From an uncultured Duncaniella sp. (GTDB lineage Bacteria; Bacteroidota; Bacteroidia; Bacteroidales; Muribaculaceae), in contig CAJULW010000017.1 of the NCBI GenBank assembly GCA_910587515.1, positions 89,498 through 153,497 on the forward strand: DNA of 64,000 bases, read 5' to 3'. The notes below the pieces were generated by a model. The model was not told the DNA's origin. It did not search any database and was given only the letters and a program-made list of their open reading frames with translations. Shown here piece by piece: positions 17,720-27,600 of the stretch. A program made the translations under genes and the position numbers. Each line of letters opens with the position of its first letter. Within the stretch, counting starts at the first letter, position 1.

Positions 17720-19537
17720 TCAGACAGCGTTTTTACGGAATTGGTCTTTAACTTCATCGACCACATTTATTATATAGTCACCGACTTTTTCAAGCGAGCC
17801 TATGATATCCATGTAATATATGCCGGCCTGATATTCATAGTGGTGTTCATTGATATTTTCGACATTTGCCAAGCGGAGCTGGTTGCGAAGATTGTTGATT
17901 TCCCGTTCCTGATTATAGGATGTTATGATATCGGCCTGTTCCGCTGTTTCGAAATGGCGTAGAAGACGTAGCATGTTGGTCATGGCGGCTTCGATGGCTA
18001 TGAACATAGAGTCGATGTTGCGGGATATTTCTTCGTTGAAATCAACGTGGCTCTCCTGTTTGCGGATTAGGATTTTGGCCACACCGTAGCAGCAATCAGC
18101 GATGCTTTCGATCTCGCTGACTATACGCAACATGGCTGCGATGCGGTGTTTCCCTTCGTTTGAGAGTCTTCCTTCCGAACAACGGTTGAGATAATTGGCG
18201 ATCTCGATTTCCATGCGGTCGGATATTTCCTCGTATTTTTCTATGCGCGAGAATTGTTTGGTGAAGTCGTTACCTTGGTTTGTATGGACTATGTTCTGGG
18301 CCATGGCTATCATACGTTGAACCCTTTGGGCGTAGACGACTATTTCTTTTTCAGCCTGGGCTATATTGAGTTCTGACGCGCTCATAAGACCACCGGATAT
18401 GAATTTGAGCTGGAATTCCTCGTCGCCCGTATGTTTGGACGATATGAGTTTTTCGACAACTTTGACATAAAACCCGGTTAGCCATATCATTATGACTACG
18501 TTGACCATATTGAACACGGTGTGGAACATCGAAAGGCCGAATGATACGCTGAACTGCATTCTGGCGATCTGCGCCAACACCGGGTGTCCCGCTGGTAGGC
18601 TACCGTCAAAAATGCTGTTGTAGAGCGCAGGATCGCTTGCTTCAAGATTATTGACGTATGTGAAGATGCTGTCAGGATTTCCTTGTCCCAGCCATTCGGT
18701 GATGTGGACGTTCAGACGTACGAACGGATAGAAGATTGCGAGAGTCCACACTATACCGAACAGATTGAACAACAGATGTCCCATGGCTGTGCGTTTGGCG
18801 GCCACGTTTCCGCTCATTGAGGCGAGGAGTGGTGTTATTGTCGTGCCGATGTTGCTTCCGAGCACCACGGCGCATGCCAGGTCAAACGATATCCATCCTT
18901 TCGTACACATTATTAGAACGATGGCAAATGTGGCGGCCGACGACTGTATGATGGCTGTTATGGCCATGCCGACCAAAAGGAACAGTATGACAGAGCCAAA
19001 GCCCATGGATGCATATCGTTCGAGAAATGCGAACATCTCAGGGTTGCTCTGAAGGTCGGGCACATAATCGCTTATCATGTCAAGGCCCATGAACATCAGC
19101 GCGAAGCCTATAAGGAATTCTCCGATCGATTTTTTACGGCTTGCAGTTGCGAACAATAGCGGGACAGCGCAAGCTATGATCGGGAGTATGAATGCCGAGG
19201 TGTCGACCTTAAATCCGAAAAGGGCTATTATCCAGGCTGTAAATGTCGTTCCGACGTTCGCTCCGAAAATTACGGCCATCGACTGTGCGAGCGACATGAG
19301 TCCGGCATTAACGAAACTTACGACCATCACGGTCGATGCCGACGAACTTTGTATCAGGGCAGTTATGATTATACCCGTCAGCATTCCGGTGAAACGGTTG
19401 CGGGTCATTGCCGAGAGAATGTTGCGAAGTCGGTCGCCGGTGGCCTTCTGGAGGCCTTCGCTCATGACTTTCATTCCATATAGGAACAAAGCGACTGATC
19501 CGAGGAGACACAGGAGGTCAAGAAAACTGTAACTCAT
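17720..19537 (-). CDS. Na/Pi cotransporter family protein with PhoU-like C-terminal domain
   Basis: I start at the ATG at 19537 (605 residues, MSYSFLDLLCLLGSVALFLYGMKVMSEG). The frame is open to 19603, but that extension would be translated through a 25-bp perfect hairpin and is not protein-like. The two inverted repeats of the Na/Pi family are marked by TALIQSSSAST and TAIIQSSAATF. After about residue 400 comes a helical PhoU-like region. Such proteins move phosphate or another anion with sodium at the inner membrane. First gene of a seven-gene operon. Confidence 0.92.
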   Translation of the reverse strand: MSYSFLDLLCLLGSVALFLYGMKVMSEGLQKATGDRLRNILSAMTRNRFTGMLTGIIITALIQSSSASTVMVVSFVNAGLMSLAQSMAVIFGANVGTTFTAWIIALFGFKVDTSAFILPIIACAVPLLFATASRKKSIGEFLIGFALMFMGLDMISDYVPDLQSNPEMFAFLERYASMGFGSVILFLLVGMAITAIIQSSAATFAIVLIMCTKGWISFDLACAVVLGSNIGTTITPLLASMSGNVAAKRTAMGHLLFNLFGIVWTLAIFYPFVRLNVHITEWLGQGNPDSIFTYVNNLEASDPALYNSIFDGSLPAGHPVLAQIARMQFSVSFGLSMFHTVFNMVNVVIMIWLTGFYVKVVEKLISSKHTGDEEFQLKFISGGLMSASELNIAQAEKEIVVYAQRVQRMIAMAQNIVHTNQGNDFTKQFSRIEKYEEISDRMEIEIANYLNRCSEGRLSNEGKHRIAAMLRIVSEIESIADCCYGVAKILIRKQESHVDFNEEISRNIDSMFIAIEAAMTNMLRLLRHFETAEQADIITSYNQEREINNLRNQLRLANVENINEHHYEYQAGIYYMDIIGSLEKVGDYIINVVDEVKDQFRKNAV

Positions 19538-19560
19538 GTCGTGAGGTGTGAACGTGAAAA

Positions 19561-19616
19561 ATCGGATAAGCCGGTGTGTCAGTCGGTCCATCGACTGACA
19601 CACCGGCTTATCCGAT
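19561..19616 (-). terminator. 25-bp perfect hairpin: HIT gene terminator and leader of the Na/Pi operon
   Basis: Perfect inverted repeat 19561-19585 with 19592-19616, 6-nt loop, followed on the minus strand by TTTTT. It lies 18 bp after the HIT stop, so it fits a terminator of that gene. It also lies directly downstream of the promoter at 19618-19648, so it would form the very 5' end of the Na/Pi transcript. Confidence 0.8.
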
Positions 19617-19617
19617 G

Positions 19618-19648
19618 CAAAGATATAAAATATTCAACTTTCGCGCAA
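19618..19648 (-). promoter_or_regulatory. Promoter of the Na/Pi operon, inside the HIT gene end
   Basis: TTG (19648-19646), 20 nt, TATCTTTG (19625-19618) on the minus strand, a strong match. The -33 box lies within the last codons of the HIT gene. The predicted start, near 19611, falls in the first bases of the hairpin. Confidence 0.6.
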
Positions 19649-20068
19649 TGCGGCTTGGATTTTTCCGACCATTTCGGCATACTCCTCATCGCTGAGATAT
19701 ACTTCACCGGGGTTCATGCGGAATGTCCCTCCATAGTCAGGACCGTCGACATATTTCGGGGCGAGATGGAAATGCAGATGCGAAAGTTTGTCGCTGTAGG
19801 CTCCGTAGTTGATTTTTTCGGGATGGAATACCTTGTCCATTGCGCGCGTCACGCGTGTGACATCTTTCATGAACGCGTCGCGCTCTTCGTCGCTAAGTTC
19901 GAACAGATCGTTGACATGATCCTTATAGGCCACAAGGCAGCGGCCGCGATAGGTCTGTTCTTTGAACAGGAATACTCTTGAGACAGCGAGCCTGTCTATT
20001 TCGATCATAAGGTTGTGGAGAGTCTCGTTGTCAGTGCAGTAGAGACAGTCCTTGGGGTCACTTTTCAT
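19634..20068 (-). CDS. HIT-family hydrolase
   Basis: 144 residues. The histidine triad is SHLHFHLAPKY at about 95-105 (HxHxH), preceded by a typical INYGAYSDKL. The N terminus carries a CLYC pair like the zinc-binding Cys pair of some HIT proteins. HIT enzymes cleave nucleoside phosphoramidates or dinucleotides; the substrate is not evident. It has its own promoter at 20103-20133 and terminator at 19561-19616, and is divergent from panB. Confidence 0.88.
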   Translation of the reverse strand: MKSDPKDCLYCTDNETLHNLMIEIDRLAVSRVFLFKEQTYRGRCLVAYKDHVNDLFELSDEERDAFMKDVTRVTRAMDKVFHPEKINYGAYSDKLSHLHFHLAPKYVDGPDYGGTFRMNPGEVYLSDEEYAEMVGKIQAALRES

Positions 20069-20102
20069 TTGCGTGATATATTACAGTTAATAGATTCTCA
20101 GA

Positions 20103-20133
20103 CAAAATTAATCGAAAAATCCATGACATCCAA
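20103..20133 (-). promoter_or_regulatory. Promoter of the HIT hydrolase gene
   Basis: TTG (20133-20131), 20 nt, TAATTTTG (20110-20103) on the minus strand. The start would be near 20096, about 28 nt before the ATG. Confidence 0.65.
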
Positions 20134-20195
20134 TGAGTGTGTTAATCTTTGAGTGCTTTGTATGGGAAAATAGGCTTCGGATAAAGAAAAGTCCT

Positions 20196-20203
20196 TATCT
20201 TTG
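20196..20203 (+). promoter_or_regulatory. -7 element upstream of panB
   Basis: TATCTTTG lies 23 bp before the ATG. A clear -33 box at 19-20 nt spacing is lacking; TTCG at 20176-20179 is the nearest candidate. Confidence 0.5.
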
Positions 20204-20226
20204 CGGAAAATTTTAACTCGACTGAA

Positions 20227-21048
20227 ATGTCCACATACACTGTTGAAGATCCGCGTAAGGTGACGACACGTCGTCTTGCGGAGATGAAGGCCAAAGGCGA
20301 GAAAATCGCGATGCTGACGGCCTATGATTATTCCATGGCGAAACTAATTGACGAAGCGGGAATGGATGTCATACTCGTCGGTGACTCCGCTTCTAATGTC
20401 ATGGCCGGAAATATGACTACGCTTCCCATAACGCTCGACCAGATGATATATCATGCCAAGAGCGTCATAAAAGGTACGAGCCGTGCTCTCGTGGTTTGCG
20501 ATATGCCTTTCGGAACATACCAGGGAAATCCTATCGAAGCCTTGGCCTCGGCTGTGAGAATAATGAAGGAAAGCCATGCCGAGGCTGTCAAGATGGAAGG
20601 CGGTGCGGAGATCATCGAATCGATAGAGCGAATACTCAGTGCCGGGATTCCGGTGATGGGACATCTCGGTCTGACTCCACAGAGCATTAATAAATTCGGT
20701 ACATATAATGTGCGCGCACGCGAGGAAGCTGAAGCCGAGAAACTCATTCATGATGCTAAATTGCTTGAGGAGGCGGGGTGTTTCGCTGTGGTGCTTGAGA
20801 AGATTCCGGCCGAATTGGCCGTAAAGGTGTCAGAGAGTCTTTCGATACCTACCATCGGCATCGGTGCTGGTGCCGGTTGCGACGGTCAGGTGCTCGTGAT
20901 GCACGATATGCTCGGTATAAACAAGGGATTCTCTCCGCGTTTTCTGCGTCGGTATGCTGATCTCGGCACTGTCATCGAAGATGCCGTCGGTAATTATATA
21001 AAGGATGTAAAAAATTCCGATTTCCCTAATGAGTCGGAGCAATATTGA
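20227..21048 (+). CDS. panB: 3-methyl-2-oxobutanoate hydroxymethyltransferase
   Basis: 273 residues, normal length. It has the family blocks IAMLTAYDYSMAKLIDEAG, VGDSASNVMAGNMTTLPITLD (metal-binding Asp), AVKMEGGAEI, PVMGHLGLTPQSI and the C-terminal IGIGAGAGCDGQVLVMHDMLG. PanB makes ketopantoate in the pantothenate (coenzyme A) pathway. No other pan genes are adjacent. The gene is followed by the covarying hairpin element at 21087-21118. Confidence 0.97.
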   Translation: MSTYTVEDPRKVTTRRLAEMKAKGEKIAMLTAYDYSMAKLIDEAGMDVILVGDSASNVMAGNMTTLPITLDQMIYHAKSVIKGTSRALVVCDMPFGTYQGNPIEALASAVRIMKESHAEAVKMEGGAEIIESIERILSAGIPVMGHLGLTPQSINKFGTYNVRAREEAEAEKLIHDAKLLEEAGCFAVVLEKIPAELAVKVSESLSIPTIGIGAGAGCDGQVLVMHDMLGINKGFSPRFLRRYADLGTVIEDAVGNYIKDVKNSDFPNESEQY

Positions 21049-21086
21049 TGAAGAGAGTATGTAATAATGCTCGAATATAATGATTT

Positions 21087-21118
21087 CACCCCTGTCACAG
21101 TTGTCTGTAGCAGGGGTG
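21087..21118. repeat. Hairpin element between convergent genes, copy 2
   Basis: Stem 21087-21094 with 21111-21118, sharing AGTTGTCTGTAGCAGGG with the element at 9199-9230. The third stem pair is C-G here and G-C there, so the pairing is kept while the bases differ. It lies between panB and the convergent pectate lyase gene. Confidence 0.65.
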
Positions 21119-21151
21119 GCTAATTAAAAGGGAGTTCCTTTATCATATCTG

Positions 21152-22552
21152 TTAACGCAAGGTCTGTGTCAATTCGTTGATATAGACCTCGATGTTTGTA
21201 TATGCCGGATCAAGAGTATGGGCTGTTGCGTCCGACGGATCATTCGGGTCAAGCCTATGGGACGTTTCCCATTGGTCGGGCATACCGTCTCCGTCATTGT
21301 CTGGCTGTGGTGTTCCTTTGCGGAGTGTCGGCCATCCGCCCACATCGTCGGGGCTGTCTATGATGCCGTTGCGTCCGTTTTCTCCTTTGCCTTCGCGTAC
21401 CTGGCGTATGATGTCGCTGTCGTAACTGTCACGTGCGAAACTGCATCCCGCATTGTCAAGTACGCGGTTGAATGCGACCGCAGGTGTGTCTTCGGCTATA
21501 GCGTCGTAAGGGAAAGGTGCATCTACAAGGCATGACACTGCGGTCTCTCCTGGTTGTGGCATGGCCGACGGTGATATGCCTGATGATGGCGACGCGCTGC
21601 GTCGGTGGCGCATATAGGGTTTTCCCGGACGGTCGCTGACTCCGCGGCTGTTGTCGGCCGTCACTTCGTTGTCTCCTTCCATGACGTTTCCGCTTAGATA
21701 GTAACGTCCTGTTCCGTCGTCAGCTACGTCGAGCAAGCGGGTATGTTCCGAAGCCGGTCCGGGTTTGTAATAGTTGGCTACCATGTTTATCTCTCCGTGG
21801 TGTCCGCCTCCGTATGCGGTTTTGAATCCCCAGTTGTAGACTGCGTTGTTGCGGAAGTCGACCCATTTTGTTCCGTCGACTGACGAGAAGCGTGGATTGC
21901 GGCTTGCATGGTTGGCAAGCAGGTTGTGGTGGAATGTGGCTTTGTATCCTCCCCAGATTCCACCGAATCCGTGGCTTCCTTTGGTGTGTACCGATGTGTT
22001 AAGGCTGTGGGCCACCAGACACCACTGCACGGTAAGATTTTCGGTTTTGTAGATCGAAAGACATTCGTCTATGCTCCAGCTCACCGAGCAGTGGTCGAGA
22101 ATTACGTTGCGCTGCCCGTAGCGTCCTCCGCCTATGCCGTCGCTGTCAAGGCGATAACGGTCTCCGGGTCTGACACGGATATAGCGAACGATTACTTCGC
22201 TGGCATTGATCGATAGTGGATAGTCTTTGAGGCAGATGCCTTCACCTGGCGAGGTCTGTCCGGCTATGGTTATGCTGTCATTGTTGATACGCAGCGGTGA
22301 GCGCAGTTCGATAGTGCCATCGACATCGAAAGTCACGATTCTTGCGCCTTTTGACTCTACCGCGTCACGTAGGCTTCCGGGACCACTGTCGTTGAGGTTG
22401 GTAACTTTTATGACTCGTCCACCGCGTCCTCCTACGGTGTGTTTTCCGTATCCTTCGGCTCCGGGAAAGGCGAGGATGTTTCCGCTGTTTGCCGTGATGG
22501 CTGTGATCAAGGCCGAAACAATAGAAATGGACAAAGCTGTCAGCCGTTTCAT
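21152..22552 (-). CDS. Secreted PL1-like pectate lyase
   Basis: 466 residues with a signal peptide (about 1-21). The mature part opens FPGAEGYGKHTVGGRGG, the start typical of the PL1/PL9-like right-handed beta helix, and has VTNLNDSGPGSLRDAV, VILDHCSVSWSIDE and NHASRNPRFS, whose Arg is the likely catalytic base. Near the C terminus, DNDGDGMPDQWE is a calcium-binding Asp-rich motif common in secreted Bacteroidetes lyases. The probable role is eliminative cleavage of pectic galacturonan at the surface or in the periplasm, feeding the SusC/SusD pair upstream. A terminator-like hairpin separates it from susD. Confidence 0.88.
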   Translation of the reverse strand: MKRLTALSISIVSALITAITANSGNILAFPGAEGYGKHTVGGRGGRVIKVTNLNDSGPGSLRDAVESKGARIVTFDVDGTIELRSPLRINNDSITIAGQTSPGEGICLKDYPLSINASEVIVRYIRVRPGDRYRLDSDGIGGGRYGQRNVILDHCSVSWSIDECLSIYKTENLTVQWCLVAHSLNTSVHTKGSHGFGGIWGGYKATFHHNLLANHASRNPRFSSVDGTKWVDFRNNAVYNWGFKTAYGGGHHGEINMVANYYKPGPASEHTRLLDVADDGTGRYYLSGNVMEGDNEVTADNSRGVSDRPGKPYMRHRRSASPSSGISPSAMPQPGETAVSCLVDAPFPYDAIAEDTPAVAFNRVLDNAGCSFARDSYDSDIIRQVREGKGENGRNGIIDSPDDVGGWPTLRKGTPQPDNDGDGMPDQWETSHRLDPNDPSDATAHTLDPAYTNIEVYINELTQTLR

Positions 22553-22588
22553 GGTAAATATCGTTTAAGAGTGCTTTAATAATAAAAA

Positions 22589-22625
22589 GAGCGTGTTTAA
22601 ATTTAATAAAAATATAAACACGCTC
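22589..22625 (-). terminator. Terminator-like hairpin between susD and the lyase gene
   Basis: An 11-bp perfect inverted repeat (22589-22599 with 22615-22625), AT-rich 15-nt loop, followed on the minus strand by TTTTTATTATT. It lies 44 bp after the susD stop and 36 bp before the lyase ATG, so it may reduce lyase expression relative to susCD. Confidence 0.7.
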
Positions 22626-22669
22626 CAAAGATGGTAATTCTATTGATTGAACCCTATATTAATAAAGGA

Positions 22670-24667
22670 TCAGTTATAACCTGGGTGTTGCTGTCCGGCA
22701 AGACCGGGATTGACATCCATGATGTTGGTCTGATGGAACGGCATAAGTTCCGTTTTGTTTTTGGTGAGTCCGTAGAACACACCTGTCGGACCGGTGATCC
22801 ATGCGTTTTCGTCAGAGATTTTGTCAACCTTGACTGTAGACAGATTACCTTTGTGGGTCGAAGTGTTGATACTGAACATATTAAGAATCGTGTATTCGAC
22901 TTCTTCGACATTCTGTGCGCCAGCCGGAACGAGGCTGCGGTTAAGATATACTTTTCCGTCCGCCTCATAGAGTTTACAGGTGGTTTGGCCTTTGCTTCCC
23001 TGGTTGATTATGTGCAGGTTGGCTATGGCTTCGTCGTTGAGTCCTATGACGCTGAGATCGGCTTCAGTTATTTCGATATGGTCAAGAGTGATAGTCGGAT
23101 CCTTGAGTTTAGGAGTCTCTGTAATCTTGAAAGCCCAATAGGGCGCGACGTCGGCATATTTGCCTTCTCGGTTGCAGAGTTGTACGAGTTTTGCTTTCTC
23201 GGCCATAAGTGTTTCATATTGTACGCCCCAACGCGGCAGGTCGGTGCGGCGAAGACCTTCGTTGGAGAGTTCAAGTTTGCGTTCCTTGATTATAAAGTCG
23301 CGGAATTCGTTCTGTCCGGATGGAATGACACCAATTTTTGACGCGTCGTTGCGGAATGCACGCATACGGACTTTTTCTATCGCTTTGATGGCTTCGTCGG
23401 TCGGGTGTCCGTTGAGTTCGTTGAGGGCTTCGGCATACATGAGCAGCACATCGGAATAGCGGAGTATAGGCCAGTTGATGTCGCGTCGTGAGCTTGACGC
23501 TCCGATTTCCGATTTCCAGTTTATACGGTATTTGCCTACACCCATTCCTGCGTATGTGTTCATACGGAATTTGTCGCCTGCTTTGTTGAGTATAAGAGCA
23601 TAGTTGCAGACTGATACGTCGCGACGCTGGTCGCCTTCGTCGAATTCGAAATAGAATGTCGGCATCGCCATCATCTGTGACCCCGGTTTACCCATGACAG
23701 CGCTTTCGCCAGATCCTGGTAGACCGTTGACATAGCCGGTACGGCAATCGATAGAATTTGATCCGTACCATCCGTATTCTAACATCGTCTCGTTGTTGAA
23801 TTGTTTGAGGGCGAGATCGCGGAACACCTGGTCGTAATTGTCGAGAAGTCCGTTTTCGTTTTTCTGGATCACCTGGAAACATGCGTCGGCAGCGATCTGG
23901 TAAAGTTCACGTATGCGGGCCTGATCGTCTCGCTTGGCTATGCGTACGGTTCCGTTATCGTAAGGAATCTGCTCGAGATCCCAACGTAGAGAGTAGCCGG
24001 CCGCGTAGAGAGCCACGCGGGCGAGTATGCCGTAGGCGGCATTCTTTGTGAAGCGTTCAGGTGTCGACAGATAGCTCTCGCTTTTCCATGGGAGCAATTT
24101 CACTGCCTGCTGAAGATCGCGCACGCAGTGGTCATAGATGGTGTCGCGACTTACGCGTGACGATTCGAAGGTTATGAGTTCCGATGTTGGGCGTTCGTTG
24201 AACGGGACGTCTCCATAGAAACGCACCAGATTCCAATATGCGTATGCGCGTACCGCGAGAGCCTCGCCCATGAGACCATCAAGGTGTTTGCGGTCGGCTT
24301 CGGTCGATACGGGTACTTTTCCAAGGCTCGCTATGCAGACGTTGGCGTACTCGATCGACTTATACATCGATGTATACACGTTGCTGAGCATACCTGTAAG
24401 GTTGGTGTAATCGTAGTTGCTGACATTGTATTTGGAATTGTTTTCCTTGGAGGCGCTTTCGTCGGTGCCTTCGAGCAACTGGTAGCCGAGTTCCTGATGG
24501 TGGAGTGTGGCATAGCAGCCTGCCACGGTCATATCCGCGCGGCCGAGTGTGGCGAACACCGATTCGCTGTCGGCTTTTGATTCAGACGGCATATCGAGCC
24601 AGTCTTCGCAGGCGGTAAGTCCTGCGAGCAGGGTAACGCCAGCAATTATATTGAATATCTTTTTCAT
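22670..24667 (-). CDS. SusD/RagB-family glycan-binding outer membrane lipoprotein
   Basis: 665 residues with a lipoprotein signal (LLAGLTAC, Cys at about 20). The sequence after it (EDWLDMPSES) and the TPR-like blocks with ALAVRAYAYWNLVRFYGDVPF are characteristic of SusD/RagB. The ILRYSDVLLMYAEALNEL block and FIIKERKLELSNEGLRRTDLPRWG close the family core. The chain extends about 100 residues beyond that core with a beta-rich tail of unknown role. SusD proteins bind glycans on the cell surface and cap the SusC channel. The gene lies 16 bp after susC. Confidence 0.95.
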   Translation of the reverse strand: MKKIFNIIAGVTLLAGLTACEDWLDMPSESKADSESVFATLGRADMTVAGCYATLHHQELGYQLLEGTDESASKENNSKYNVSNYDYTNLTGMLSNVYTSMYKSIEYANVCIASLGKVPVSTEADRKHLDGLMGEALAVRAYAYWNLVRFYGDVPFNERPTSELITFESSRVSRDTIYDHCVRDLQQAVKLLPWKSESYLSTPERFTKNAAYGILARVALYAAGYSLRWDLEQIPYDNGTVRIAKRDDQARIRELYQIAADACFQVIQKNENGLLDNYDQVFRDLALKQFNNETMLEYGWYGSNSIDCRTGYVNGLPGSGESAVMGKPGSQMMAMPTFYFEFDEGDQRRDVSVCNYALILNKAGDKFRMNTYAGMGVGKYRINWKSEIGASSSRRDINWPILRYSDVLLMYAEALNELNGHPTDEAIKAIEKVRMRAFRNDASKIGVIPSGQNEFRDFIIKERKLELSNEGLRRTDLPRWGVQYETLMAEKAKLVQLCNREGKYADVAPYWAFKITETPKLKDPTITLDHIEITEADLSVIGLNDEAIANLHIINQGSKGQTTCKLYEADGKVYLNRSLVPAGAQNVEEVEYTILNMFSINTSTHKGNLSTVKVDKISDENAWITGPTGVFYGLTKNKTELMPFHQTNIMDVNPGLAGQQHPGYN

Positions 24668-24683
24668 GTTGTTTTTGTTTGGC

Positions 24684-27600
24684 TTAGAAGGTGAGGTTTA
24701 GACCGAATACCCAGCTTTTCGCGCGGGGATAGGATGAATTGTCTATACCGGGAGTGAGCGCGCTTTCAGAAACGGCCACTTCTGGGTCATAGCCGGTATA
24801 GTCGGTGAATGTGTGGATGTTGTTGGCGGTAGCATATATGCGCAGATTGCTCAACTTCGCCTTCTTTATGATATTTTTGGGAAGTGTATATCCGAGTGTT
24901 ATCGTATTGAGGCGCAGGAATGAACCGTCTTCGATGTAGTAGCTGCTGTGATCTGAGATGGCAGTCTTGTTGTTTTCAGAGATGTTCCACATGAGGCCTT
25001 TTCCATATTGATCCGGGTTGAGTTCGGCCAGACGCGCAAGATCTTTGGTCGTTTCGCCTGTCAACGGATCGACAAGAGTGAAGCGGTTGGCCATCTTGCT
25101 GAGGGTGTTCTGGTTGGGCAGGTACGGGCCGATGAAACGCTGCGTGCTCATGTTGAAGACTTTGTTGCCGTAGCTGAAGTTCATGAAGACCGTGAGGTCG
25201 AAGCCTTTGTAGCGGAAGGTGTTGTTCCAGCCTCCGGTGAATTTGGGGGCTGCGTTGCCGATGACTGTGCGGTCGTTTACGCTCCATACTGGATTGCCGT
25301 CAGCGTCGGTCTCACCTGCGGTCGGTTTGTATTTGGCGTCACCGGGGCGCACAGCGCTGCGGTTGAATCCTTTGAGCGAGGGCACACCGTCTTTGAGTTT
25401 GTAGCCTCCGTCGGGGAGTTGTTCGAAATCATCGGTTGTATAAAGTCCGTCATAGATGAGTCCGTAGAACTGTCCGAGAGGTTTGCCTTTCTCAATCAGG
25501 AATCCCATGCGTGATTCGTAATCTTTCAACCATGATTCGTCTCCGCTTTTGCCATAGATGGATAATACTTTCGAACGGTTGAACGCTATGTTGAAATCCA
25601 TGGTCCACGAGAAGTCGCGTGAGGAAATGTTGACGGTGTTGAGAACGACTTCCACACCACGGTTGCGTATGGAGCCGATGTTCTGATATTGGTCGGTGTA
25701 TCCTGTCGAACTTGGAATCTTGTTTAGGATAAGCAGATTGTCGGATTGATTGTTGTACCAGTCAACTTGAAGATTTACACGACTGTTGAAGGCCGAAACG
25801 TCAAGACCGATATTGACGGTTTTTGTTTTTTCCCATACGAGTTCCGGGTTGCCGAGTGTTGTCCCGGGGACATAGGTAATGAAGTCGGAAGAGCCTTGGC
25901 CGTAATGCCCCGAACCGTAAGTTGTGGCATACATATTGTCGTCAATCTTGTTATTGCCGGCGACACCGTAGCCTGCACGGAGTTTAAGGTTCTGGATATA
26001 GTCGCGTGTGCTTTCCATGAATTTCTCTTCAGAGATGCGCCATGCGGCTGATACCGACGGGAAAAAATCCCATTTTTTACCTCGTGCGAACTTGGACGTT
26101 CCGTCACCGCGTACTGTCGCGTTCAATAGGTAGCGTCCTTCGTAGCCGTATGATATTCGTCCGAACACCGATACAAGTCCTTGAGTGGCTTTTGAAGAGC
26201 TCCATTTATAGGGTGTGGCCATGCTGACGTCGTTGAGTCCGAAGTTGCCGTCAGGGAAGCCGCGATATTCGTTGTCGAGTTTCATTGCTTCCCAATGGGC
26301 TGTCTCCTGACCGAGGAGCGCAGTGAAACTATGCTTCTTGTCGATATCGAACATGTAGCTGAGCGTGTTGGTTATCTGCCAGTTGGAGTTTTCGCTGTTG
26401 TTGCGGTAGCCATAGCCGTAGGGGCTGTTGTTCTGGAATGCGACTTTTGTTTTTCCGTTATCCCAATAATCTTTGCGCACCTGCTGCCACATATAGCTTC
26501 CGGCCGTGCGGAAAGTCAGACCTTTTATGATGTCTATTTCAAGACCTGCATTGACGGTGGCCATCCGTTTGTAGCGTTTGTTGTCTATGGCGTTGTTGTT
26601 GATTATAGGGTTGTTGGCGTCATAGTTGGTTCCGCCTGGCATTGATGCGAAGTCATCTGTAAGGTCTGAGTTGAGCATCTGGTCGTTTGTCCAGCGTTCG
26701 CCACCGGTGATGGGTTGAAGTATTGTCTGCTTTAGTGTGCCACCAAGCGAACCACCGCCTTCGATAGTGGTGGATTGCAGGCTTGCCGCGAAGTCGAAGC
26801 GCACGCCTTTGAAGAGTTCGTGGCGGAGTTTGGCGCGCACGCTGTTTTTCTCGTAGTTGTGTTTCTTCATTATGCCGTCTTCACCGGTATAGTTGTAGCT
26901 GACCATAAAATTAGTTCGTTCGTTGCCTCCGGTTATACTCACGTTGTGATTTTGGGTCACACCGGTATTTCCGAAGACCTCGTCCTGCCAATCGATGCTT
27001 TCGCGGTTGCGGTAGTTTTGCTCGATGCGGTCGTATGCGCCCGAGTGGAAATCCGGATCGTTGATGCTGCCACCGAATATGCCTGCGAAGTTGTCAAGAT
27101 TGCCTCGTAGCGCCTGAAATTCGTATTGATATTTGACGTAGTCCTCCACGTTCAGCAGGTCGAGTTTCTTTCCGAGACGAGAGAAGCTTACATAACCGTT
27201 ATAGCTGACTTCGCTTTTGCCCGATTTCCCTGATTTTGTAGTAATGAGTATCACGCCATTGGCTCCGGCCGAACCGTATATGGCTGTCGCGGAGGCGTCT
27301 TTCATGACGTCGATGGTCTCGATATCATTGATGTCGACATTCTGTAGACCCTGGTCCATCTTGAAGCCGTCAACTATATAGAGTGGTTCCGAACCTTGGG
27401 TGATCGATGTTCCTCCACGGACGGTTATATTGATCTCCGCACCGGGAGCTCCGCTCTGTGTTATGACATTGACACCAGCGGCTTTGCCGGTGAGAGCCTG
27501 GGCGGCTGTGGTAGCCGGGACTTTGGCGAGTTCGGCTCCGCCTACAGATGCAGTAGCTGCCGTGAGGTCTTTTCGACGTACGGTCGCATAGCCGATTGCT

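Noticed and set aside
19538..19603. Longer N terminus for the Na/Pi transporter
   Set aside because: It would be translated through the 25-bp hairpin, and the family start fits the ATG at 19537.
22631..23341. 236-codon plus-strand frame opposite susD
   Set aside because: Shadow of susD; composition is Phe/Cys-rich and not protein-like.
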